Of a stretch of 64,000 nucleotides of DNA, positions 28,961 through 40,100 are shown in pieces; within the stretch, counting starts at the first letter, position 1; the number at the start of each line of letters is the position of its first letter. The translations under genes and the position numbers were made by a program. Origin of the DNA: Dendrophyllia cribrosa (Eukaryota > Cnidaria > Anthozoa > Scleractinia > Dendrophylliidae); the NCBI GenBank assembly GCA_024195265.1, contig JAJLRJ010000002.1, positions 18,979,807-19,043,806 of the forward strand. The letters run 5' to 3'. The notes below the pieces were generated by a model. It made no database searches. It was not told the DNA's origin and worked only from the letters and a program-made list of their open reading frames with translations.

Positions 28961-29675
28961 GTTAAATACCAGTCGTGCAGCACAGTTCGGTACCATTTAA
29001 AGTCGTTGAAGGTTCTTCATCATTTACAAGCAGTGATTTGCAGCAGCCCAATTCACAAGGTGTAGACTAAGGTTTTGGTACAGACTATCAATGGAGAGAT
29101 AAATTTCCGGGCACGAGAAATGTTGCGCACATGGACAAAAGACAAGTTACAGATTGCACTAACTTGGGTTCGCTATTTATGCGGTATTTGTCAAAGATTA
29201 CACCGATGTTCTTGGCAGAGTCAGAGGGGCTGATCGTACCGTTGCCTAAATCAATAGGATCAGGAAGTTCATGCTAGGGAAGAAATTGAGATCTAAACAC
29301 AAGGAATTCCTTCTTGGTTTCAGTCTGTTAGCTGTCTGTTGGAGGACATCCAATTACTGACATCATTAATGCAAGCTTCACGTTTGGTAGTAGTAAAATA
29401 AATCAGGTAGACTGGAATCAAACGACATGCAGATTTGTAAATCATCTGCGTAAAAACAGTTGAGCATATCATGTTTCGTCGTGATGCCCTCTAGTGCTGA
29501 ACTATACGAGAGATTAGTAGAGAATCGGCCCAAGGACTTACAACTACCTCTGTGGCACACCGTGGCGCAAATCATGACAGGTCTAGCTCTTTTCTCGCAC
29601 AGAGACTATTGACTTCGGTCACTAAGACAGGACTGGAACCAGAATAACGAACTGTTTTTTAATGCCGAAAGCAAG
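28960..29675 (-). pseudogene. decayed non-LTR retrotransposon reverse transcriptase
   Basis: On the minus strand the translation contains CFYADDLQICMSF, the YADD catalytic motif of reverse transcriptases. It is followed in other frames by NWMSSNRQLT, a NIGVIFDKY-like stretch, a segment reading RNISRARKFIS and finally an NCAARLVF-like end. That order fits the C-terminal palm and thumb of CR1/L2-like reverse transcriptases. Several stops and frameshifts separate the pieces, and the upstream fingers and endonuclease are missing, so it is a dead 5'-truncated copy. The clade is a guess; the reverse transcriptase identity is firm. Confidence 0.78.
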
Positions 29676-30200
29676 TTTGTGCGTAACGATAGGCCATGCA
29701 TGGTCAACGAGGTCAACGGATCTGTTACTGTTGTGATCGCTCAACCTCATCGCGAACAATAAATAGAGCAGTTTTTGTGCTGACGTTGAGAACAGAACTG
29801 GGTAACATAAGTAAAGCTAACATAATTATAAAGTGTGGTTCTAACGAACGGAAACACCTTGCTCAGTATCAAGAACCATAACATTCCTTCATTTTCATAA
29901 AGCTCTTCTATTTATATCTATATCCTTTCTACTGATATACGGACTAAAAAGCAGGACAAAAATACTGGTGAAATTTTGTTTTAGGCTTGATTATTGTTAT
30001 TTTTAACATCTAAATCTTAACAATACAATTACAAGCAAAGTAAACAAATCGCCGAAACTGATATCTACAAAAAATTGAAAGTTTTCTTGATTGCTTAATC
30101 GAAAGTAGCGCAAAATTGAATTTAAGCAGAGATCGTTTTGTTTTTTATTTTTATTTTGCTAAGGCAATATCTTTGTTTGATGAGATTTTTTGAAGCAAAT
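29676..30200. other. intergenic, nothing recognised
   Basis: This is AT-rich sequence downstream of the receptor gene. No domain, RNA gene or clear repeat is visible. Confidence 0.5.
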
Positions 30201-30206
30201 TTTATT
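30201..30206 (-). terminator. likely polyadenylation signal of the receptor gene
   Basis: The minus strand reads AATAAA about 107 bp past the receptor stop codon. Confidence 0.5.
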
Positions 30207-30312
30207 TAGTGAACCACGCTTCATCACTGAAAGACGGCAAAATTTGCATTTCACACACAAAAGATGCATTCCTTTTATAGTGGAAAAGCACTCTCTTCCT
30301 ATCAAAGAGCCT

Positions 30313-31254
30313 TCAGTAGAATAAATCTGAGACGGATCTAAGGGTTATCAGTGGCAAACTGTCTGGAAGATATCTTGATTTTTCTCTGCTTCGTATCCTA
30401 GTGCACCGGCATTGGTATGATTTGTGAAAACGTGAAAAGTCCTTGATATAAATCACCGGGCTCACAAGAGAACTGAATGTCTTCAAAAATTTCATAAATA
30501 GTAAACCATTGCATGGGAAAGACAAGGACTTGGTGAAATGGGATATCCCTTCCAAAACCTCAACTGGAATCCATACAACAAGATAAATAATGGCGCAAAG
30601 GGAAAACGCCTTGGCATATATGAAGTTTCTTTTTTCAACCCTCCAACGATTATTGATTCTAGCATTTCGCAAAATTAGAATATATATTGTGCAAATAATG
30701 GTTAAACAGATAATCTCAATGAACCATATTAGTACATCGGCAATTACATGCTGATAAAAGCCAGCCAAGGCAAAGGCAAACAACATGGTTAAAGCCATTG
30801 AAATAATCCAGATGAGGAAGTTTGCCGACATGTACCATCTTGCACGGGTGCGCATATGTGTTAAAGGAAAAAAAATTCTGCAATACATGTCACAAGAAAT
30901 TGCTGACAAAAAGCACATGGAGAATACATCGCAGAAGGTTTGCAAAGCAAGGTGCAATTCTTGATAATCCATTTTGCAATCAATTCCATTCCACTGCACC
31001 AAACCCAGCACTATCGCAATGGCAACACAGCCTCTCATAATGTCAATAAAAGCGAAACTGACAGCGAAATATCGGACTCTGTCGAAAGTTCCTCTAACGA
31101 GAAAAACAATGGCGTATACATTAAGAGCCATTATAAGCACGGCTTCCACTGAGAATACCACGCACCAGGCGGTCAAAATCTTTGAATCGCTGTCTGATCT
31201 CTCAGATGATCCCTTCCATGAAAGGTTTGATATCGTTGACTCCTTTGAAGCCAT
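30313..31254 (-). CDS. class A-like seven-transmembrane receptor
   Basis: This is an intact single-exon frame of 313 residues, predicted to be a plasma-membrane G-protein-coupled receptor. Hydrophobic segments fall at about residues 27-53, 62-86, 99-126, 142-167, 171-195, 214-237 and 252-272. Class A landmarks are visible: Asn45 in TM1, Asp71 in TM2, Cys93 before TM3, DMY (122-124) at the DRY position, Trp149 in TM4, Pro230 in TM6 and SPVIY (265-269) at the NPxxY position. The loop between TM4 and TM5 is very short and has no cysteine to pair with Cys93. The tail has a basic, Cys-containing stretch (QCRCTR). The start gives a 26-residue extracellular N-terminus. Single-exon orphan receptors of this sort are abundant in cnidarians. 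The ligand is unknown. Confidence 0.86.
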   Translation of the reverse strand: MASKESTISNLSWKGSSERSDSDSKILTAWCVVFSVEAVLIMALNVYAIVFLVRGTFDRVRYFAVSFAFIDIMRGCVAIAIVLGLVQWNGIDCKMDYQELHLALQTFCDVFSMCFLSAISCDMYCRIFFPLTHMRTRARWYMSANFLIWIISMALTMLFAFALAGFYQHVIADVLIWFIEIICLTIICTIYILILRNARINNRWRVEKRNFIYAKAFSLCAIIYLVVWIPVEVLEGISHFTKSLSFPCNGLLFMKFLKTFSSLVSPVIYIKDFSRFHKSYQCRCTRIRSREKSRYLPDSLPLITLRSVSDLFY

Positions 31255-33954
31255 GCTTTGAGGCTAAAAAGAAGCAGTTAAAAAGGAAAATGTTAAACAT
31301 GAGAGGAACCTTAAAAATACTTTTGTTGCTACTGGCTGATGGAAATTGGACAGAACAACAAAAGACACACTTTGGTAAATTGTTATTACTAGAGAGGCAA
31401 AACAGATCTCAAAATAAAAGAAATGAGTTAGGTGTATTACAAATTCTAAATCAACTATTGAAATATTTAATATGTTTTACTCCTCTTGTCCTTGAAGCAA
31501 ATGTGGATGCGTTTAAAGATTTTCACCAATGTCAGTTTTTTTGTCACGATTTGTCACAGTTTAGGTGAGTACATTGTTTAACCTTTTTTTTTTCGCTTCT
31601 CCAATGAAAGCCGAAATATTTCAAAGCGGCATATAAAAAAACCAGTTTTAAAGATTATTTCCAAGAAAACGCACATTTTGAAACATTGAAGAACGCTTTG
31701 CATTATCGCATGTAGTTGCTTGGTTAGCCAGAAATATCGAAATTGGAAGTTGCATATACAAGGAGTGTTCTAGAATACTATTTAGAATACTATACGGGAA
31801 ATTTTTAAAATATATAATAAACACAATAACTTTTACCTTATGTCATCCAGAAGGTGTATAATAAAGCTTTACAAACCCAATTATCGCCCCGAAGGTTTTT
31901 TTCAATTTCCGTCAACCGTAGCGAGATGTATAACGAATATTTGAAACCATCCCGTCCTTTCAAAGTGAAACAAATGAAGAGACTGTATTTCTGTAAATAC
32001 ACGTCATCCACGCTGATTGGTTAATTGTCGCCCTTTTGAAAATAAAATCATTGTCCACCATTTGATAAATGTTATGAGTTGAGATCGATTTCGCAACAGG
32101 TGGTAAAAACGTATTTGAAAGCGAAATGAAATAAATATTGGCAGTTTGTTACCGTTCAGTAGTTTTGAAATGAACTACATGCAATTTGAATTGGATGAAA
32201 TTGAAACCAAGCGTTAGTTTGGTTTTGAAACCGCTATATTTTATCAATCCGAGCTACAACGACTTTCACTTTATCTACTGCAACTGCCGCGAGTGGTTGA
32301 TAACGAACAAATGCTGTGAAAATATAAAATAAAAATAAGAAGAATAACTTGCCACCTCTTGGTATCCTATTATTTCTATTTTTAATTGTCTTTCGTCGTT
32401 TAAATTAATTTTGCCAAAGCAGGATTCAGTTAGCATAATGCATACAAATTTGGAAATAGTTGAACTATAAACATGAAGAATAAAAAATAATTTAAGGCTT
32501 TAATTATTATACATGGATGTAGATAAAAATCGTTTTTCCAATTTGAATAAGTAATTTTGGCACCAAAATGATAAAAAAGTCAAATGGGCCGGATTGTATA
32601 ACGATTATTTTTGTAATAACCAACTGATCCACTTAACATCAAGAGCGACCGCAGCCGTCAGGTGGTAAAACTCTGCCGTGCCTCAATCGCTAGCGATCAC
32701 TGGCACTGAACAAGGTTCGGATTCCAGAAAGCAAAGCTATATCTTGACCAAATATGGTCATGATATAGCTAAGCGAATGAGTCACTGTTCAAAAATGTTC
32801 TGTCATCTCTCACCGCGTGGCGTGGGTCACGCAATTAAGTCACGACCTCAGAATACTTTCAATTTATAACCGTAAAGTTCACGTCATTTATGAAATAATT
32901 CTCAAAATATATGGCAAAACTCGGGGAGCAGCGTGGCAACGTTTGGTGTTAACCTCTAAGTCCATTTATTACTACTACATAAAGATTAAGGCTTTTTAAA
33001 ACCCGCTTAATGTAAAACATGTAAATTATGTAATATTTTTAAAATGTTATTGCGATTTATTTGAAATCAAACATACAGAATTTTTTCATTCTTGCAATAT
33101 TTATTTGCCATATACCATATTTTAAAGTTTCTTGTTTCTCGTCGTCATGGTAATATCGATTTTACCAGAAAATACATCTTGCCAAACTTCAATTCAAAAC
33201 CAATCATCTGACTTAGAGAAGACCGCTTAAAAACCGATTGAAAATGTAGGTATGGTCTCCAGAAAACTGTATCAAAACACCTTAAAAGTAACTAAAAACA
33301 GGTCCAAACTCGTCTTTTAACTGCATCTAAATTGATTAATGTACAGCCTTGTTTGTCAGTAGCGTACTACATTGTACATCTCAGCTACATTGCACATACT
33401 GTATACGAATTATGTACTGTTTTGAAACGAAACGAACTACAACGCAATGTTGTATGTAAAAAAGTAATATAAAATACAATTCTGAAAACGTCTTTCGATA
33501 TTTGTTTGTAACCACGAACAGGAAATTGTATTACATACACAAACTATCGTCACCTGATCACCGTAGTCCGTAAAAAAGGTTAAGTTTATATAAATTTGCT
33601 CTCTGGGGCTAAGATTTAGTGTCCATCGTCCGTATCAGAGATGGTCCGTATTATAGAGGTTTTTTTAAAGAAAGTATGTGAGAATTTTGTCGGGACATAG
33701 GAAACTGTCCGTAACAGAGAGGTGTCCGTAAGGAGAGGTTCGACTGTATATAAGTTTAGAATTCCCCGTTCAAAAGAACACCTCGATAAAAACCATGTTA
33801 TCAGAGTCATTTGTGTTGGTCCCGCCCTTTATCAATTTCGCATTGAATTTGTTGCATTTTATAACCTGATTATTATCGATTATTATACATTTTTCTCACC
33901 ATCTCCATTCTCAATGGGTGAGAGCACACAGCTAATACACGCTGACATCGAATT
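31255..33954. other. intergenic, no gene recognised
   Basis: This is AT-rich DNA upstream of the receptor gene. The only structured piece is a one-ended transposon relic at about 33,615-33,750. No domain-bearing frame is seen on either strand; in particular I found no further Tg1, Kunitz or WAP exon of the large gene. Confidence 0.5.
33615..33748. mobile_element. Tc1/mariner-like end fragment
   Basis: It contains repeated tccgta..agagaggt motifs and ends in gaggttcgactg followed by ta. That is the same terminal motif (in reverse) as cagtcgaacctc at 61,407 and close to cagtcgaagctctc at 34,447. The opposite end is not recognisable. Confidence 0.5.
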
Positions 33955-34291
33955 GTGACGTCATATCTAGACAGTGGAATTCAAGTATGCAGATGTCACA
34001 TCATATCTACAAACAGTCGGATTTTTACATACAGAGGTGACGTCATCAAGCGTGCCACGTGCCGCCCACTTAATTAGCGGCAGCGGAAAGAAATTACAAG
34101 ATTTCATAATCTGCGAAGAGAAAAACTAAAAAGGGCTGAAAATGACGAATTAGTGCTTTAAATGTCTAATAAAACAATTAATGGCTTTGGTTTTCGCATA
34201 ATAGCGAGAATTATGAAGGCCGAGGGCTGAGGCGGATAACACAGAGGCCTTGATAATTCTCGCTATAATTCTCAACCTCATCCAATAATTG
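33955..34291 (-). repeat. dispersed repeat with TGACGTCA boxes, copy 1
   Basis: In reverse orientation it matches 54,181-54,480: it starts aattattggat, has tagcgagaattatcaaggcc, and continues into roughly 42-bp tandem blocks, each with a TGACGTCA or close variant and a ctgt..taga motif. An inverted pair of 21 bp (34,201-34,221 and 34,246-34,266) lies inside. Probably a non-autonomous transposon. Confidence 0.65.
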
Positions 34292-34446
34292 TCAATTGTT
34301 GTGACCGGGTGATGTTTGCATTAATCTGCCTCGTCCTCAGGCGTCCCTCCTTATTCTAGCGCGCGCGCGTGGTGATGTGGGACTGATGTACTGCGCCCCG
34401 CGCAGGAACGAAGCAGCGCATTAAATGAGTTTACATTTACCACATA

Positions 34447-34598
34447 CAGTCGAAGCTCTCTGAGTGGACACTCTCGTAAGCGGACAGCTCTACTTACGGC
34501 CGCCTTGACAAAACCCTGTTTGAACTATAGCTCATACATTGTACAAACCCTGTACTTCATACATTCCCGAGGGTGTCGGCATACGAGAGCTTCGACTG
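34447..34598. mobile_element. 152-bp Tc1/mariner-like MITE
   Basis: Perfect 14-bp ends cagtcgaagctctc and gagagcttcgactg are flanked by TA on both sides (34,445-34,446 and 34,599-34,600). No coding capacity. Confidence 0.8.
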
Positions 34599-35304
34599 TA
34601 TTTATATCCAGATGATGCTACTCGTTGAAAAAGCACAACAACAACTAATAACTGAGGTTTTAATCAAGCTAGAACCTTTTCTAAAGTGGCGCTCAAAATT
34701 GTAATCAGCATTTCAACATAACATGGTTTAAATAGGGGTCCTGTTTATCCTAAAACCAAAACACAAGACTTTATAAAAAATATATTTAAACGAAATGTTC
34801 TTAGAGCACCGAGATGAAAACATCAAAGAGAGAGTAACGACAATCAGTTTTTTAGCATAGTTAATAGAACTATTAACTATGGTTTTAGTAATTTTTGAAA
34901 AACACAATAGAAAACCTGAAAATAATTGATCAATTTCTCAAGTTGCAATCCATTTCAATCCTCAGGGAGTAATTGGGCGAGTAATTTCAAATCGGCCGAG
35001 CGCGTAGTTCACTAAGCTATAAGGGTGAACTAGGCAAAAAATAACTGGTCCATTAATTATTTTTAGGTTTTCATCGATACAAATGGGAGTTTTCAAAGTG
35101 ATACTATAAATAGTTTAAATCGTCCCCTTAAACGTGAAGTACCGGTATAAAAGGGGCGTGGCCTGGCCATTCTTATCTTCAGTTGTTAATCAACCACTAT
35201 AGCATTAACAACTAACAAAAAACATGAGTCATTACTAAGACCATTACTGACAGAATTTCTAAAATTACGAAAGTCATATCAGAGTTATATTTATATGAAC
35301 TTGT

Positions 35305-35480
35305 TTTTTTTTATTTTATGCTTATTTTACTTAAGCAATATCTTAGTTTAATGATGTTTTTGAAGCAGATTTTATTGATAGGACGCTGTAGTCAACCATG
35401 TTTCGTGACTGAAAGTCGCCTAAATTTGCATTTTACACTCAAAAAGATAATATCCCTTTTATAATGGAACTTCGTATTTA
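35305..35480. repeat. diverged copy of the receptor gene's 3' flank
   Basis: The stretch gaagca(g)attttatt ... ctgaaag ... aaatttgcatttacac ... cttttataatgga aligns collinearly with 30,130-30,290, immediately past the receptor stop codon. No receptor coding sequence is left next to it. It is either the remains of a duplicated receptor gene or a dispersed repeat. Confidence 0.6.
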
Positions 35481-35575
35481 ACACGTTTGAATTCGCGTCC
35501 GCCATTTTGCAAACGAGTCTGTCGTTAAATGACGCATATTGCCATTCACGTAGTTAATAAAAGAGGTCAGTCTAA

Positions 35576-35745
35576 GGGCGCTTACGATTTGTCAAAACAG
35601 GCCAGCCGGACCGCTCAATTCGTAACTATTATGCTGTCAAAAATGGCCGGCCGGACATGTCAATTCGGAAAAAGAATGAACCTTTTTGATGGATCATTTG
35701 TAGGAACAGGTCTGGCCGGCCAGTTCTGACAAATGGTAAGCGCCC
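35576..35745. mobile_element. 170-bp PIF/Harbinger-like MITE
   Basis: Ends gggcgcttac and (reversed) gtaagcgccc extend into about 30 bp of imperfect inverted repeat rich in ggccggcc. Both sides are flanked by TAA (35,573-35,575 and 35,746-35,748), the target duplication typical of PIF/Harbinger elements. Confidence 0.7.
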
Positions 35746-36015
35746 TAACAGTTTTAAGCGTTGGAGTAATTATCTTATAAACGCTTTTTTAAGAGTTGGC
35801 CGTTGCAGTATTACTTTGTATTAAGGTGGCCTATCTTCTTAACACGCGTGTTCATCTTGTTCCTCGGCTACCAATACTCGCTGTTAAAATGAATAAATAA
35901 ATTAATAAATAAATGATCATCTTGTAGCTGAAAGCGCCAGACACAATGCATTGGAATAAGTAGAGTTGCTATTCTCTTGAGGTCATTAAAAATGGAATAA
36001 CATCAAGATCGTTAA

Positions 36016-36471
36016 AGTGCCTATCACCCCTAGAAAGTTATTTACAGAATCAACTCTATGTACATTGAATAGTTGAATGGTAAAATATTTCTTGTTTTGA
36101 ACGTCGCGTTTGTGAGTTACAGAGATTTGAATTTACAAAATGCTAATTAGATGACGTCAACCCGGAAATTGGCCATTATTTCTATGCCAATTTACAATGC
36201 GCAGTTTACAGCTTGAGGATAACTAATTTGATAAATATTAAAAATAAACTGTGGGTAGTCAATTGATTCGTAAAAAATATTACTTGGAGTTGAAAACAAG
36301 TCGTTGTATAATAAATGATTCCCGGGTTGACGTCATCTAATTAGCATTTTGTAAATTCAAATCTCTATAACTAACAAACGCGACGTTAAAAACAAGAAAT
36401 ATTTTACCATTCAACTATTCAATGTACAAAGAGTTGATTCTGTAAATAACTTTCCAGGGGTGATAGGCACT
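36016..36471. mobile_element. 456-bp fold-back element flanked by TTAA
   Basis: Arms of about 150 bp are inverted copies: agtgcctatcacccc at the left end and ggggtgataggcact at the right. They enclose a central region of about 150 bp. TTAA lies at both borders (36,012-36,015 and 36,472-36,475). No coding capacity. Confidence 0.82.
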
Positions 36472-36913
36472 TTAAGTGAAGCAAGGGTTGCAGTTATAAG
36501 TTACGTTGTTGCTGTAGACTAGTTGAGACCCAAAAAAATAATAAAACATCCAAAATATTCTAGCTAAACTCCGTGTATTTAGAAAGGTACTTAGAAAATT
36601 TGGTTCGTTATTCTACTGAACTGTCAGCTCAATATTTAGGTAAAATATTTTACGTCACAGATAATACGGGCCACATTATACTCCGAAATCATAGTTTGTT
36701 TCTTAGATAACTGAAAGATATCGCATTCACATTTTTAAGAATAAAGATAGGACAGTCATATAAGAATCACCAAAGGTAACTTGTCACCTGTTAACTTTGC
36801 ACAAGTCTATTTAAGAAAAAAAAAAACAGGCGAATGAAACGCATAGCCAAGCTTCATAAGCATAGTAGAAGTACGATAACAAGCTCAGGGCGAAAGGAAA
36901 ACTTAAAGCTCAC

Positions 36914-37117
36914 CATGGGGTCCGTTACAGTTAGGCAAGTCATGCGTTCTTGAATCGGGAATCTCCATGCCAGCTTCATCTACGCACCAGCATTCCCCAG
37001 ACATACGGTGACACTGCACGGCTTCAAACTCGCCATCCTCTTTACAACGAGGAACGAAATCCTGCGATCGCGCACTGTTTATTTCGCGCTGTAACTCACA
37101 GAAAGTTAAATTTCGTC
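36914..37117 (-). CDS. Tg1 exon T21
   Basis: The exon runs from tttctgcttcag to donor gtgagc and encodes one Tg1 domain with all six cysteines: FCELQ, VPRC, VQC, CWCVD and PNC. The C3-C4 loop is HRMSGE. It is the most 3' exon found. It has a strong donor, so at least one more exon must follow at lower coordinates. Confidence 0.85.
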
Positions 37118-40100
37118 CTGAAGCAGAAATAAATGTTACACAATAGAGAACTCGGGGTATGAGGAAGAAGCCAGTTTAAATTTTCTTTTTTTTTTCCTGG
37201 GTTTATCACTGATCACTTGACTTTTTTTCTGTCTGTGTGGATGTCACGCCCATTCTATATCCTATTTTATTTTGTGCCACGTTTTTCGGCCTTTTTGTAC
37301 TTCATGATCAAGTACTCTCTTCTCCGCCGAGAAGGGAGAATCCGCTGAGCAAAGTGAGTGTAGCCCAATGGATCTCTCGTCTTTTGCGCCTGCAACCACC
37401 TTGCCCAGCGGATTCTCCCTACACCGAAAACCCCTATAAGGAGTTATATAAGGAGTCTTTGTGGAGGAGACAGGATCAAATATACGTTTTGCTGGATTAC
37501 TACGACATTGGTCTATTTGGAATTAGGAAAATGTACCGAAGATTAACGAAACAACACGAACATATACCTAAATCTCTTACGGAAAGAACGGAATGCGTTA
37601 AGATCCCCTTCAATAAGTCGGGGTAATTAATGGCCCTTCTTTATTAAACCTTGAACCTTAATTAGTTTGTAAATAACAAAAATGGCGTGAGAAGGAGAGT
37701 GGGGTAGCAGTTAAGAACTTAAACTAAATAAAAACATCGATCTAGTATATCACGGCGATCTTTACAGGGCCTTCATGTCAACGATGCATTTCTTAAAAAT
37801 AACGTTGAAGGTGATTTAGAGTCTAACCGAGAGGATACTAGTATCAAAATATTTTTGTTTCTATTTCTTACTAAACTAACATAATGTAGGGCAGATTTAA
37901 TCTTAACCAGTTAGTATTTGTAGCTTGCACTGGCCATAGAAACAAAACGGATGTGCAATAACATGCCAAAAACTAACCTATTTTCTACAGGGGAAACGAA
38001 CGTTAGTCCTAAGCTCCGGTTACATTGGGTCAATATTTAAGCGCTAGTCATTAGTGTATTGTGGTGTATTAAGCTTTTATTCACGTAACTACAGGTTTCA
38101 TTCAACTCACCATTACAGCTCTCGTGGCAGTCATAGTAACTAGGAAATCTGTTTCTGTTGCCATCACATCCTCCATAAATAAACACTGCGCATGATCTGG
38201 CAGTGCTGTTAAAGAACCACGAAGGTAGCGTTTCTTTGCAAGGTCCGGGGTCTGGGAGTAACTCGCAGCTCTTTTCGGTCTCTATGGGTAAATCGAGGGT
38301 AAAATATTTAACAATTCGATTATGAGCTCGAGATTTCTATCGCGTAATCAAGAACGAATAATCTTATTGTTTTAGTATAAATCTACTAGACGTTCAAAAC
38401 TTAACAACAAATACTTTTCAGAGACACTTCGAAAACGCGAAGAAGCGACCGCCATTAGGCTACTCACTCTACTCACTTTCTGCAACAGAATAGATAGTGA
38501 GTAGCGTAGCCAATAAGAGAACAGCATTCGTGATAGAACGCTAGTAGATTTGTACTAAAATAAAATATAATGATATACAACACTAGTAACTCAGACATTA
38601 ATCGCATTGATTAACCTTCGCATAACTATCATGCTTGAAAAATAGTGCCGTTGTGTAGGACAAACTTAAGGGCCAATTCAATTAAGTTCAGATTATTTTA
38701 TTTACAAATGACAAACTGAACTCTTAAAACATTTTGAAGCGTCATACATTACTACTCCAACAATACAGATAACTTCAAACTTTACGATACCTCATAAATA
38801 GACCGGTAGTTCATGTATACTCGAAGGCCACTTCAGTGGGGTTCTTATAAAATTGTACTTGAGATATACTTTATTGGAATTTCAACAGGCGGGACGGAAA
38901 GTTTACTTTTGTTCTCTAACTATATGTGCACCAAAATGATATTTTAGATATACTTTCTATATTTTATAAATACTTTTCTTTCGACAAAGATTCTCATACA
39001 GAAGTGTTAAGACGTACGTAACAAGGCCGAAAGGAAGTACGGATTGTAGCAAATAAGGAAGTAATCCATGCTTTGCGTTCAAATGACATAAAACAACAAC
39101 AACAACAACAGAGAAAGTGGTTTCCAAATGATATTTTTTTAATGAGTAAACGCAAGCTATCAAAAGAAAGTAAAATTAAGTCAGCAAAACCGTCAGATCA
39201 GTAGTGGCCAAAGAAAACAATGAAAAATTCTAAATAAGAGCAAAACACATTTTTCAAATTTCTTCAAATAAATGCTTTGATACGGCCAACCTTCCTCGAA
39301 ACAGCTGTATAGCAGTTAAGCTTTTTTCTTCGGAATACTCCATCTCCAGCCTCCTTGGAATTTAAAAAGATTCACAACTTACAAACTGTAAAGGTACCTT
39401 CATATTCGCAATGAGGTTTTCCCATTGTTCTTGATTCTGGCTTTTCGTGCCCTTCTTTATCAACGCACCAGCACTCTCCGGTTTCTGATTTACACTGAAT
39501 CTGTTTATAAGATCCATTCTCTTCACAAAGTGGGACATAATGATCACGTTCATTGACCGCTGTAGCTTGGTTAAAGCGACTTTGACATAATGACAGCTTT
39601 CGAAGTGTAACAGCTAACAAACACAATTTAAGTATAAGTAATACAGTTAATACAAGACCAGTACATTGCCACGTTGATGTATTGCAGATGAGTCAAATTT
39701 GGTGTTGTAAACTGAGTACTTAGCATTCCCCTGAAATTCTGAAGCATCTATAATCTCAAGTAAACATACGATGATTCCAAGAAGACAAAAAATGATGTCA
39801 TAATTCACATTAACTTTAACAAAGTGTACTAAATAATTGGTCTCAATTAAGCAACAAAATAAATATTGATTCTTTCCCTGATTATACATTTTGAGTAGAA
39901 TATCATTGGCACGGGAATGAAAATAGAAGTTTTAATTAAAAACTCAGATCGTTCGCTACCAATCACATGAGGTTCTTCAGCAAGTGATATTTCACGGCTT
40001 CGTTGCCACGTGACCTTTTCGATTCACGTCACACCACCGTCCTGTATGTACAAGAAACGAATGCACTTCAGGCGTAAAGTCAAGGAGGCCATCCACATCA

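Noticed and set aside
30822..31568. Plus-strand frames over and upstream of the receptor
   Set aside because: They lie antisense to the intact receptor gene and have no recognisable features.
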